In this document: positions 9,551 to 18,111 of the stretch, one piece after another
Layout: each line of letters begins with the position of its first letter
How positions within the stretch are numbered: position 1 is the stretch's first letter
NCBI GenBank assembly: GCA_018715565.1
Contig: DVLJ01000201.1
Location: 1-32,410 of the forward strand
Direction: 5' to 3'
Length of the DNA: 32,410 nt
Source of the DNA: Candidatus Ventrimonas merdavium
GTDB lineage: Bacteria > Bacillota > Clostridia > Lachnospirales > Lachnospiraceae
Made by a program: the position numbers and the translations under genes
The notes under the pieces: generated by a model
Told to the model about the DNA's origin: nothing
What the model saw: the letters and a program-made list of their open reading frames with translations, nothing else
Databases searched by the model: none

Positions 9551-10984
9551 TTACATTCCCTCTCCCGGTTTTGCCCCTTCGGGAAGCGGGGATAAGTATT
9601 CGCCTTTGGTCTCATCCAGCAGCTCCTGCTTCGCTTTTTCGGTCACGGACGGATCCTCGTATACCATGGTGCAGGCTCTTGCGATGCCTCTTGCTACTGC
9701 CTGGCTGGCCTTATCGCCGATAGAAGTGCCTACGATGGCGGTAAAGGGCCAGGTATGCGTGGTGATCCCCGGTACGCCGATGGCAACCCGGTACTGACCG
9801 GTGGGGATATTGTAGCTGACGTCGCCCACATCGGTGGAACCGGTGGACATGGTCTCCCGGTCCTTCTCACAGAACGGCAGGACTGTGGTATTCATCGGAC
9901 GGGCGGCAAATTCCTCTTTGGAGATGCCGTTCACTCTGGAACCAGCCTCCAGCGCTTTCTCTCTGTCCTCGTCAGACATTGCGGCCAGGAACTCTCTTGC
10001 GATGGCAAACTCTGCTTCGCCGAAGTCCGGTCCGCCCTGCTCCACGAACGCATCGGATAAAAGCTGAGATGCGGTGGGGTTGGGGATGTAATCGCTCATA
10101 CCGCCCAGAACCTTGATATCCACCTCGGTCTCCGTCATCATCGCCGCGCCCCGGGCAACCTTCTTTACCCGCTCCAGGATATCCTGGCAGATCTTCAGAC
10201 GCGGGCTGCGTACGAAGTACAGGAGGGAAGCTGTTTCCTGTACAACGTTGGGAGCGTCGCCGCCGCAGTCTAAGTAAGCATAGTGCATACGGGCAGTGGA
10301 AATAACGTGCTCGCGCAGATAGTTGACACCGACGTTCATCAGCTCGCAGGCGTCCAGAGCGCTTCTGCCGTCCTCCGGCGCTCTGCCGGCATGAGCGGCC
10401 TTGCCCTTGAAGTCAAATCTTACTTTGTAGTAAGCGGCGCTTCTGGTAAAGCAGCGGGTGGTGTCCATGGGATGCCAGCTGAAGCAGATATCCAGTCCGT
10501 CGAAGCAGTGCTCTCTTACCATAAAGCATTTGCCGAAGCCGGTCTCCTCTGCGGGGCATCCGAAGATCTTAATGGTACCCTGCTTGCCGGTCTCCTGTAA
10601 ATACTCTTTTACGATCAGGGCGGCTCCTACGGCGCCGGATCCCAGGGCACAGTGCCCGCAGCCATGGCCGTATTTCTGTCCCTCGATGGGACGGCGGTCG
10701 GTCTTGCCGGCCTCCTGGCTTAAGTTGGGCAGGGCGTCATACTCTGCCAGAATGCCGATCACGGGAGAACCGCTTCCATAGGTTCCTACAAATGCCGTCT
10801 CAATCCCGGCGATCCCGGTCTCTACCTCAAAGCCCTCGGCTCTTAACACGTCGGTCAGCTTCTTCGCGCTTTTGAATTCCTGATAACCGTATTCCGCGTA
10901 ACCCCATAACGACTGGTTCATATCTGCAATGATGGCGGACTTGTCCTCCGCGATCTGATGGATCCGTTCCTTTGTGCTGCTCAT
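9551..10984 (-). CDS. M20-family amidohydrolase, AbgB-like (p-aminobenzoyl-glutamate hydrolase subunit B type)
   Basis: GILAEYDALPNLSQEAG, GHGCGHCALGSGAVGAAL, GCPAEETGFGK metal-site motifs. Start 10984 (MSSTKERIHQ) preceded by GGAGGGAACGATT. Confidence 0.88.
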   Translation of the reverse strand: MSSTKERIHQIAEDKSAIIADMNQSLWGYAEYGYQEFKSAKKLTDVLRAEGFEVETGIAGIETAFVGTYGSGSPVIGILAEYDALPNLSQEAGKTDRRPIEGQKYGHGCGHCALGSGAVGAALIVKEYLQETGKQGTIKIFGCPAEETGFGKCFMVREHCFDGLDICFSWHPMDTTRCFTRSAAYYKVRFDFKGKAAHAGRAPEDGRSALDACELMNVGVNYLREHVISTARMHYAYLDCGGDAPNVVQETASLLYFVRSPRLKICQDILERVKKVARGAAMMTETEVDIKVLGGMSDYIPNPTASQLLSDAFVEQGGPDFGEAEFAIAREFLAAMSDEDREKALEAGSRVNGISKEEFAARPMNTTVLPFCEKDRETMSTGSTDVGDVSYNIPTGQYRVAIGVPGITTHTWPFTAIVGTSIGDKASQAVARGIARACTMVYEDPSVTEKAKQELLDETKGEYLSPLPEGAKPGEGM

Positions 10985-11029
10985 AATCGTTCCCTCCATA
11001 CTATAAAAAATGTGATTGAAAGTTTCGTG

Positions 11030-11043
11030 AAATACCGGTATTT
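11030..11043. promoter_or_regulatory. Perfect 14-bp palindrome in the M20 leader
   Basis: AAATACCGGTATTT, 46-59 nt upstream of the M20 start. Confidence 0.45.
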
Positions 11044-11071
11044 TTTGTTCAATGTGATTTGTGTTTTTTTC

Positions 11072-11121
11072 AAATCCATTGTTTATATTGTAAGGATACA
11101 TGGATTTTCAACAAAAATCCA
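11072..11121. promoter_or_regulatory. Candidate LysR-type regulator binding region
   Basis: AAATCCAT (11072-11079), ATGGATTTT (11100-11108) and AAAATCC (11114-11120), making nested inverted repeats in the divergent intergenic region. Confidence 0.5.
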
Positions 11122-11191
11122 ATGCAAAAGCTTTACTTTATCATAACTTTTTGTTATTCTCAAAACAGAACGAAGCTGCAGGGGGAAAACC

Positions 11192-12178
11192 ATGAATATC
11201 AACAAGTTTAAATATGTGACCGCTATCGCCAAATACCAGAATATGACCCGGGCTGCGGAGTCTCTGTACATGTCCCAGCCGGCCCTGACCAAGTCTCTGA
11301 CCCAGCTGGAGCGGGAACTGGGAGTGCGCCTGTTTGACCGGGACTACACTCCGATCCGCCTTACCTATGCGGGAGAGCTGTTCCTGGATGAAGCGGAAAA
11401 GATCCTGAACCTGTATGAGCATCTGATGGATGAGATGAACCGGATTGCCACTTCCCAGAAAAGCCGCCTGCGGCTGGGTATCACCAGCGACCGGGGCACC
11501 GTATGGCTTCCCTATCTGATCCCCGCCTTCAGCCGCCATTTCCCCAACATCGACCTGCAGACGATCGAAGGCACCCATCCGGATGTGGAGAATCTGCTCT
11601 TGGACGGCAAAGTAGACTTGGGCTTTACCACCCTCCCCGTTTCCTCCAGCCAGATCGCCTTTGATGTAGTGGCAGACGATCCGATCGTGATCGCCTGCTC
11701 CCGGGAACATCCCTTTGCCCGTAACTTTGATCTCTCCCGCAACACCCTGACCACCCCCTATCTGATCTCTCCCAAGGATCTGGAAGGCCAGAAGTTCCTT
11801 GCCCTGAATAAAGGAACACAGCTGCGGCGGCTTTCTGAATTCATGTTTGAGCGAAACGGCCTATACTACCGGTTTATCCGGGAATTCCGGCGTCATGAGA
11901 CTGCCATGCGGGTAGCAGCCGAGGGAGTTGGCTTGATCGTGACTCCGTCACAGACAGCCGTGCGGCTGGGGATCTCCGACCGGTTCGCCTATTTTTCCAT
12001 AGAGCGTCCGGTCCTCAGCCGAAAGATCATCTTTGCCTATCCGGCCAGTACCGGGATCGGCATCCATGGACGGTACTTAACGGAGCTGGTAAAGACCTTA
12101 GGGCGTGAGCATGGACTGCTGCCGGAAGCGGTGGAGCCGATCGAGGCCATTCCCGCCGGCAGGGGACGCTTGTATTAA
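11192..12178 (+). CDS. LysR-family transcriptional regulator
   Basis: MNINKFKYVTAIAKYQNMTRAAESLYMSQPALTKSLTQLERELGVRLFDR winged HTH; LysR substrate-binding domain. Confidence 0.95.
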   Translation: MNINKFKYVTAIAKYQNMTRAAESLYMSQPALTKSLTQLERELGVRLFDRDYTPIRLTYAGELFLDEAEKILNLYEHLMDEMNRIATSQKSRLRLGITSDRGTVWLPYLIPAFSRHFPNIDLQTIEGTHPDVENLLLDGKVDLGFTTLPVSSSQIAFDVVADDPIVIACSREHPFARNFDLSRNTLTTPYLISPKDLEGQKFLALNKGTQLRRLSEFMFERNGLYYRFIREFRRHETAMRVAAEGVGLIVTPSQTAVRLGISDRFAYFSIERPVLSRKIIFAYPASTGIGIHGRYLTELVKTLGREHGLLPEAVEPIEAIPAGRGRLY

Positions 12179-12239
12179 GCATTGATTTTTCCGAAGGAAT
12201 CCTCTAAGATAGAAAGAAATACACAGGGAGGTGTGCACG

Positions 12240-12695
12240 ATGGATGAGCAAGAGATGCGGATCATGACCCGGCACCTGCTGGATATCTACCGGTGTCTGG
12301 ATACGATCCGGGAAGCCCAGTTTTCTAAATTCGGCCTGACCCGGGGACAGCATGCGTTCCTGACTAGGATCGCGGAGAATCCGGGGATCAATCAGGAAAA
12401 GCTGTCGTTCCTCTTAAAAGTGGACCGTTCCTCCACCACCAAGGCGCTGAAAAAGCTGATCGATAAAGGGCTGGTGGTCAAGGCCCATTCGGAGCACAAC
12501 AAGAAGGACTGGGTCCTGTCCGCCACCCCGAAAGGGCTGGAGCTGAACCGGAGGATGGACGATCTGGTCAACAGCACCAACGCCGAGCTGTACAAGGGCA
12601 TCAACGCCCGGGACGCCCAGAAGCTGGCAAAGCTCCTCAGCCTGATGGATGCCAATCTGATCCCATTATACCAAGAAGCCAGGAATCCCGGTTAG
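12240..12695 (+). CDS. MarR-family transcriptional regulator
   Basis: MDEQEMRIMTRHLLDIYRCLD...LTRGQHAFLTRIAENPGINQEKLSFLLKVDRSSTTKALKKLIDKGLV; SD GGGAGGTGTGCACG-ATG at 12240. Confidence 0.93.
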   Translation: MDEQEMRIMTRHLLDIYRCLDTIREAQFSKFGLTRGQHAFLTRIAENPGINQEKLSFLLKVDRSSTTKALKKLIDKGLVVKAHSEHNKKDWVLSATPKGLELNRRMDDLVNSTNAELYKGINARDAQKLAKLLSLMDANLIPLYQEARNPG

Positions 12696-12709
12696 GATGC
12701 CTGGCTTCT
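12674..12709. terminator. Bidirectional terminator hairpin at convergent gene ends
   Basis: AGAAGCCAGG (12674-12683) and CCTGGCTTCT (12700-12709); stop codons of both convergent genes lie in the loop. Confidence 0.65.
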
Positions 12710-13579
12710 CTCATGTTTCTTCCCGCACAGCGCGCAGGCTGTGGGTGTGGCGGCGCAGCCGCCCATGGCCGTTTCCCGCAGCTCCTGAGGCAGCCGTTTT
12801 CCAACGGCGTACATGGCCTCCAGCATCTCGTCAAAGGGGATTGGCTGCTTTACTCCGCTGAGGCTGATCTCTGCCGCGATCAAGGCGTTGGCCGCTCCGG
12901 CGGCGTTCCGCATCTGACAGGGGCACTCCACCAGACCCCCGATCGGGTCGCACACCAGTCCCAGCATATTCATCAGAACAATGGAGGCCGCGTTCAGCGA
13001 CTGCTCCGGCGTTCCGCCCAGCAGCTCTGTCACCGCCGACGCCGCCATGGCCGAGGCGGTTCCTACCTCTGCCTGACAGCCTCCCACGGCCCCGGCCACC
13101 GTTGCGTTCCGCATGGCCAGATAGCCCACGGCAGAGGCATGGAACAGGGCCCGGATCACTTCCTCATCCTCCAGCCCCATGGTATCCTTCAGCGCCAGCA
13201 AAACGCCTGGGACCACGCCGGAGGATCCGGCGGTAGGGGAGGCTACCACTAACCCCATCGTCGCGTTGCCTTCCAGAACGGCCATGGCGTAGGTGATGGC
13301 CCTGGTCACCGTCTCCCCGCAGAATGTTTTCCCCTTCAGCCGGCTGGCCGTCAAGAGGGCAGCCTCCCCGCCGATCAGCCCTCCCATGGACCGGGTCGGG
13401 TTTTGGATGGGGTCGTGGGCAGAATGCTGCATGATCTCCCATGCCTTTCCCATCTGCCCAAGGACCTCCTCCCTGGTTTTCTCCTGGAGCGTACACTCCC
13501 GCCGGATCATGATCTCTGAAATGAGACATTTCTCTTCCCTGCACAGCAGGAGCAGTTCCTGCGCGTTTCTGAAATTCAT
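12692..13579 (-). CDS. sdaAA: L-serine ammonia-lyase, iron-sulfur-dependent, alpha subunit
   Basis: SMGGLIGGEA, VASPTAGSSGVVPG, NATVAGAVGGCQAEVGTASAMAA, LGLVCDPIGGLVECPCQMRNAAGAANA. Confidence 0.96.
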   Translation of the reverse strand: MNFRNAQELLLLCREEKCLISEIMIRRECTLQEKTREEVLGQMGKAWEIMQHSAHDPIQNPTRSMGGLIGGEAALLTASRLKGKTFCGETVTRAITYAMAVLEGNATMGLVVASPTAGSSGVVPGVLLALKDTMGLEDEEVIRALFHASAVGYLAMRNATVAGAVGGCQAEVGTASAMAASAVTELLGGTPEQSLNAASIVLMNMLGLVCDPIGGLVECPCQMRNAAGAANALIAAEISLSGVKQPIPFDEMLEAMYAVGKRLPQELRETAMGGCAATPTACALCGKKHERSQAS

Positions 13580-13588
13580 GGCTTCCTC

Positions 13589-14257
13589 CTATACCTGTAT
13601 CAGCATCACGTCGTCCACAAAACGGTTCTGTAAGATCCGGTCGGCGATATCCGGTGTCAGGGTCTCGTCCGACTCCACGATACTGTAGGCCGTCAGCCCC
13701 TTCTCCTCCCGATACAGCTTCAAAAACGCGATATTGATGTCGTTTTCTCCAAGGCATCCTGTGATATGAGCGATCACTCCCGGCTTATCCTGCTGCCGCA
13801 CGATCATGGTGCTGTACTCTCCGGAGAAATCCACCGGCACTCCATTGATCCGGACGATCCGCATCTTTCCGCCGCCGATGGATTCTCCCCGCACGCAGAG
13901 CCGCTTTCCTTCGGCGGTTTTCAGCCGGATATCCACGGTATTGGGATAGATCTCCGTCTCCTCCGTATTGACCCGGAAACGGATGGCAACGCCTTGCTGC
14001 TCCGCAATGGAGAAAGCGTCCCGGATCCGCGGGTCGTCCGTCTGGAAGCCCAGAATCCCGCCTACCAGAGCCCGGTCCGTTCCATGTCCCCGATAGGTTT
14101 TGGCAAAGGATCCGTACAGGGTAAATTCTGCTTCCGTCAGGGTGCCGTTTATCATTTTTCTGGCAAGCAGGGCGATGGCGCACGCCCCGGCCGTATGGGA
14201 GCTGGAAGGGCCGATCATATTGGGCCCCAGCACATCAAATACACTGATCGTAGACAT
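13589..14257 (-). CDS. sdaAB: L-serine ammonia-lyase, iron-sulfur-dependent, beta subunit
   Basis: SVFDVLGPNMIGPSSSHTAGA, YGSFAKTYRGHGTDRALVGGILGF, C-terminal ACT domain. Confidence 0.96.
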   Translation of the reverse strand: MSTISVFDVLGPNMIGPSSSHTAGACAIALLARKMINGTLTEAEFTLYGSFAKTYRGHGTDRALVGGILGFQTDDPRIRDAFSIAEQQGVAIRFRVNTEETEIYPNTVDIRLKTAEGKRLCVRGESIGGGKMRIVRINGVPVDFSGEYSTMIVRQQDKPGVIAHITGCLGENDINIAFLKLYREEKGLTAYSIVESDETLTPDIADRILQNRFVDDVMLIQV

Positions 14258-14262
14258 TTGGT

Positions 14263-14291
14263 TTGACTGCCCTTTCTTGCTGTTATATAAT
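14263..14291 (+). promoter_or_regulatory. Sigma-A promoter for the LysR gene
   Basis: TTGACT (14263-14268), 17 nt, TATAAT (14286-14291). Confidence 0.75.
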
Positions 14292-14344
14292 CATCATAAG
14301 TTACATTGTTGTTTTCCGAGAAATCCACACAAAGGAGGAACCCC

Positions 14345-15262
14345 ATGGAACTGCGGCAGATCCAAACCTTCCTTACCCTGGCCCAGACACAGAGCTTTTC
14401 CGGAGCCGCCAGGCTCTTAGGCTACTCCCAATCCGCCGTGACCGTTCAGATCCGGCAGCTGGAAACGGAGCTGGGCATCCGGCTGTTCGACCGGATGGGA
14501 AAGGGGGTATCCCTGACGCCTAAGGGGGCCCAGTTCTCTGAATATGCGGCCAATATCATGCGGGAGATCAACCGCTCCAAGGCTATCTGCACCGACGACG
14601 GCGAGCTTCACAATCCGCTCCACATCGGCGTCCTGGAATCTCTCTGCTGCTACAAGCTTCCTCCGATCCTGCGGGATTTCCGGCAGAACCATCCCAGAGT
14701 CCCGCTGCGGATCACCACTGCGTCCCCCAGAGAGCTGATCGCCATGATGGAGGCCAATCAGCTGGATCTGATCTACATCCTGGACCGACCCCGGCACAAC
14801 CCGGAGTGGAATAAGGTCCTGGAGGTGGAAGAATCCATCGTGTTCGTGGCTCCCGCCGGCTACCTTCCGGTCCGGAAGGAGGTATTCTGCCTGGAAGAAC
14901 TGATGGGGTATCCCTTCTACCTGACGGAGCAGAATGAGAATTACCGGAAGGAGCTGGACGACTTCCTGGAATCTAAGGGGATGTCCATCACCCCGTTCCT
15001 GGAAGCCAGCAGCACGGAATTTATCATGCGCGTCCTCCGGGAGAACGGCGGGATCTCCTACCTGCCTTATTTTGCCGTGGAGAAGGCGGTGGCGGAGGGA
15101 AGCCTTTCCCTGCTTCCCGTCTCTGATTTCAAACGGGTGCTGTACCGCCAGATCTTCTACCATAAGCATAAGTGGGAATCCCCGGAGATGGAGCATTTCA
15201 TCCAGTTAGCCCTCCAGGAGGATCCGCCGGGAACCGCCCCGGCTCCCGATGCTTCCCTGTAA
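14345..15262 (+). CDS. LysR-family transcriptional regulator
   Basis: MELRQIQTFLTLAQTQSFSGAARLLGYSQSAVTVQIRQLETELGIRLFDRMGK; SD AAAGGAGGAACCCC-ATG at 14345. Confidence 0.95.
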   Translation: MELRQIQTFLTLAQTQSFSGAARLLGYSQSAVTVQIRQLETELGIRLFDRMGKGVSLTPKGAQFSEYAANIMREINRSKAICTDDGELHNPLHIGVLESLCCYKLPPILRDFRQNHPRVPLRITTASPRELIAMMEANQLDLIYILDRPRHNPEWNKVLEVEESIVFVAPAGYLPVRKEVFCLEELMGYPFYLTEQNENYRKELDDFLESKGMSITPFLEASSTEFIMRVLRENGGISYLPYFAVEKAVAEGSLSLLPVSDFKRVLYRQIFYHKHKWESPEMEHFIQLALQEDPPGTAPAPDASL

Positions 15263-15267
15263 ACGGA

Positions 15268-15732
15268 TCAGGCAAAGATGGGGAACACGATCCTGGAGAT
15301 CCAAAGGGATACGAAAGCCAGTCCCCACTGGATCATGATGATCCATTTCTGACGCACTGCGCTGGTGCCGCACACGCTGATGATCCGCACCCACTGGGTG
15401 ATGGTCCCTCCGATCAAGAACATGGTGGGGAACAGGATCGTCGCCTGAAGCGGCGTCAGCAGCCCGTCTGCCACGAAGGTCGCCGCAGTGGCGCAGCCCC
15501 CGGCCTTACTGAAGAATACGGTCGCCAGACATACGATGGAGATGGGCGGCAGCCCGAAGATCCCCATGACCGGCGAGAAGATATTGGAAAGGATATCCAT
15601 CAGCCCGGTGGTCTCCAGAATATAGATAAAGGTGTAAGCCATGACGATGCTGGGCATCATGCTCTTTACAAAAATCCCCCAGCCCTTCCGTACGCCGTCC
15701 TGAAACGCGGTAAATACATTTCTCTTTTCCAT
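15268..15732 (-). CDS. YjiG-like nucleoside-recognition (Gate)-domain membrane protein
   Basis: VRKGWGIFVKSMMPSIVMAYTFIYILETTGLMDILSNIFSPVMGIFGLPPISIVCLATVFFSKAGG. Confidence 0.8.
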   Translation of the reverse strand: MEKRNVFTAFQDGVRKGWGIFVKSMMPSIVMAYTFIYILETTGLMDILSNIFSPVMGIFGLPPISIVCLATVFFSKAGGCATAATFVADGLLTPLQATILFPTMFLIGGTITQWVRIISVCGTSAVRQKWIIMIQWGLAFVSLWISRIVFPIFA

Positions 15733-15747
15733 GTGTATCTCCTTTCC

Positions 15748-16431
15748 TTAGCTCGCCGGCTGCGCCGCGGCCCGGTCATTCTTTGCTCCGTCCTTTTTCC
15801 GCCAGAAAGCGATAAAGGCTCGCATGATGTTTGCTTCCACAAATTTTAAAATAAACAGATACACAAACGGTACGCCAGAGCCTACGATCATGTACTCAAA
15901 CAGAGGGCTTGCTCCGCCGAAGTAATTGGCGATGATGCCTGCCGATGAATACTGGAACGTGGTGAAGATGTCCCGCTCATCCTCCGTAAGCTGTCCGGAA
16001 TCATAAAGCTCTCTCGTCATCGCTGCTCCTGCGTCTGAGCTGCTTAAGCTGCCTACCAGGGCCAGAGAGGCCTCTCCGGGAACGCCCATCAGCGGCTTCA
16101 TGATCGGGGTCAGGAGCTTTCCCGCTACCTTTAACGCTCCGTAGTTCTCAAACACTTCGATGAGTCCCATGGCGGCCATGACCGTGGGGGCCAGGGTCAG
16201 CGCGAACATAAAGCCGTCCCGGGCGCTTCCCCCGCCATTCCCGCGGAATGATACGCCGTCCGCGATCTCTCCAAATGTTCCCAACAGATTCGTAAAATCC
16301 ACTACCTTTAAGGGGCCTTCGGCGTTGGTAAATGCGCCGGAAAAAACCAGGACCGCCAGAACCAGCATGACCACGCCTGCGACGGTGATCTGTCTGCCCT
16401 TTTCCTCTTTGCCATTTTCTTTGCTACCCAT
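15748..16431 (-). CDS. YjiH-like nucleoside-recognition (Gate)-domain membrane protein
   Basis: MVLAVLVFSGAF...ALTLAPTVMAAMGLIEVFENYGALKVAGKLLTPIMKPLMGVPGEASLALVGSLSSSDAGAAMTRELYD; SD AAAAGGAGGAGAAAC-ATG. Confidence 0.82.
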   Translation of the reverse strand: MGSKENGKEEKGRQITVAGVVMLVLAVLVFSGAFTNAEGPLKVVDFTNLLGTFGEIADGVSFRGNGGGSARDGFMFALTLAPTVMAAMGLIEVFENYGALKVAGKLLTPIMKPLMGVPGEASLALVGSLSSSDAGAAMTRELYDSGQLTEDERDIFTTFQYSSAGIIANYFGGASPLFEYMIVGSGVPFVYLFILKFVEANIMRAFIAFWRKKDGAKNDRAAAQPAS

Positions 16432-16446
16432 GTTTCTCCTCCTTTT

Positions 16447-16497
16447 ATTTTATTGAAGCTTCAACAAAATCATAGGTCCATTTTGTTGAAAAGTCAA
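16447..16497 (-). promoter_or_regulatory. Promoter of yjiH-yjiG with overlapping operator array
   Basis: Minus strand TTGACT (16492-16497), 17 nt, TATGAT (16469-16474); three 11-mers ATTTTATTGAA (16447), TTCAACAAAAT (16460), ATTTTGTTGAA (16480) in alternating orientation. Confidence 0.75.
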
Positions 16498-16565
16498 TAA
16501 TATCCCAGCATTTTCCCTATGACCGTTTTTCATACCCCTTATCAAAAATTTTCATTGCCTGCCGG

Positions 16566-18110
16566 TCACTTGACCTCCCGCACCACGTCCATGATGGTGC
16601 CGTCCCGGCTCTCAATGATCCCCACGATCCGCTCTCCGAACTGGACCGGCTTCGGGGTCCCTACGATGCTGTAGGCGATATCCCGCAGCTCCTCAATCGT
16701 CTTTAACGGAACGCAGTCCGCCTTCTGGAGCGCCTCTAAAAGCTCTGGCCGGGCCGGGTTCACCGCCACGCCGTAATCCGTCACTACCACGTCGATGCTC
16801 TCTCCCGGCGTGGTCACCGTGGTCACATCGGTACAGATGGCCGGGATCCGTCCCTGGAGAAGGGGGCAGATCACGATGGTGCATTTTGCTCCCTGGGCCG
16901 CGTCCGGATGGCCGCCCTGAGCGCCAGTGATGACGCCGTTGGAGCCGACCACCACGTTGCAGTTAAAATGCACGTCCACCTCCAGGGCTGCCAGCACTAC
17001 ATAGTCCAGCTTGTTGACGAAGGCTCCCTTGTTGAACGGGTTGGCATAGGCGCCCGCGCTGATCCGGTGGTGGTTGGGCCGTTTTACGGAATTAACCGCA
17101 AACAGGTCAAAATCCTGGGTGTCCAGCAGTTTTCCTACCAGGCCCTTATCCAGCATATCCACCATCCCTTTGCTCATGCCTCCTACGGCAAACCCCATCT
17201 TGATCCCCCGCTCCTCCATGATCTTGGCCAGGGAAGCTGCGGAGGCAATGGACGCGCCGCCTACTCCGGTCTGATAGGAAAAGCCGTCCTTAAAGTAAGG
17301 CGTATTGATCACCACCTGGGTGCAGTAATCCGCCATCATCAGCTTTCTGGTATCTGTGGTAGGCTTTGCCGCTCCCGTGGCGATCTTCTCCGGGATGCCG
17401 ATGGCATCTACCACGCACACGTAATCCACCCGAGTCATGGCAATATCTGCCGGGAAATTGGGGAAGGGCACCAGACAGTCGGTCACCGCCACCACCTTGT
17501 TGGCGTGCTGTCCGTCTACAAAGGAGTAGGACAAAACGCCGCAGTCACTTTTTCCGCCGATCCCCTTGCAGTTGCCGTAATCATCGCAGGTAGAGGCGCC
17601 GATAAAGGAAATATCGATGACTGTCTCGCCGGTGTGGATAGCCCGGACCCGCCCGCCGTGAGAGCGCATGATCGCCAGCCCCTTTAATTTGCCGTGGGAA
17701 ATGGCCTCGCCGATCTTTCCCCGCACGCCGGAGGATTCGATCCCCGTGATGGTCCCGTCCTCGATGTATTCCAGCAGCGGATCATGGGCCTTTCCCAGGG
17801 AGCTGGCGCAGATCGTCACGTTCTTAAAGCCCATGTCGTGGACTTCCTTCATCACCATGTTGACCACCAGATCTCCCTCCCGGAAATGATGGTGGAAGCC
17901 CAGGGTCATCCCGTCATGTGCCCCGCACTTGATCAGAGCCTCGCGGATGGAGGACACCAGCTTGCTGGTGTTCCGGTCCATGACCGGCTTTACGATCGGC
18001 CCCTGTTTCCGGTATTCTACCCCTTCTTTATAGCAATTTCCCTGGAACGGCTCCTTCCCCGTCAGCCGGAGGATCTCGTCCGGGATCTCCCGTCCTACTG
18101 CATTTCTCAT
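16566..18110 (-). CDS. citF: Citrate lyase-type alpha subunit (CoA transferase)
   Basis: 514 aa; CitF-like N-terminus and C-terminus (GERIVGIIESRDGTIMDVVREVK); follows citD and citE. Confidence 0.93.
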   Translation of the reverse strand: MRNAVGREIPDEILRLTGKEPFQGNCYKEGVEYRKQGPIVKPVMDRNTSKLVSSIREALIKCGAHDGMTLGFHHHFREGDLVVNMVMKEVHDMGFKNVTICASSLGKAHDPLLEYIEDGTITGIESSGVRGKIGEAISHGKLKGLAIMRSHGGRVRAIHTGETVIDISFIGASTCDDYGNCKGIGGKSDCGVLSYSFVDGQHANKVVAVTDCLVPFPNFPADIAMTRVDYVCVVDAIGIPEKIATGAAKPTTDTRKLMMADYCTQVVINTPYFKDGFSYQTGVGGASIASAASLAKIMEERGIKMGFAVGGMSKGMVDMLDKGLVGKLLDTQDFDLFAVNSVKRPNHHRISAGAYANPFNKGAFVNKLDYVVLAALEVDVHFNCNVVVGSNGVITGAQGGHPDAAQGAKCTIVICPLLQGRIPAICTDVTTVTTPGESIDVVVTDYGVAVNPARPELLEALQKADCVPLKTIEELRDIAYSIVGTPKPVQFGERIVGIIESRDGTIMDVVREVK

Positions 18111-18111
18111 A

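Noticed and set aside
14417-15196. 259-aa minus-strand ORF
   Set aside because: Antisense shadow of a LysR gene.
16908-17687. 259-aa plus-strand ORF
   Set aside because: Antisense shadow of citF.
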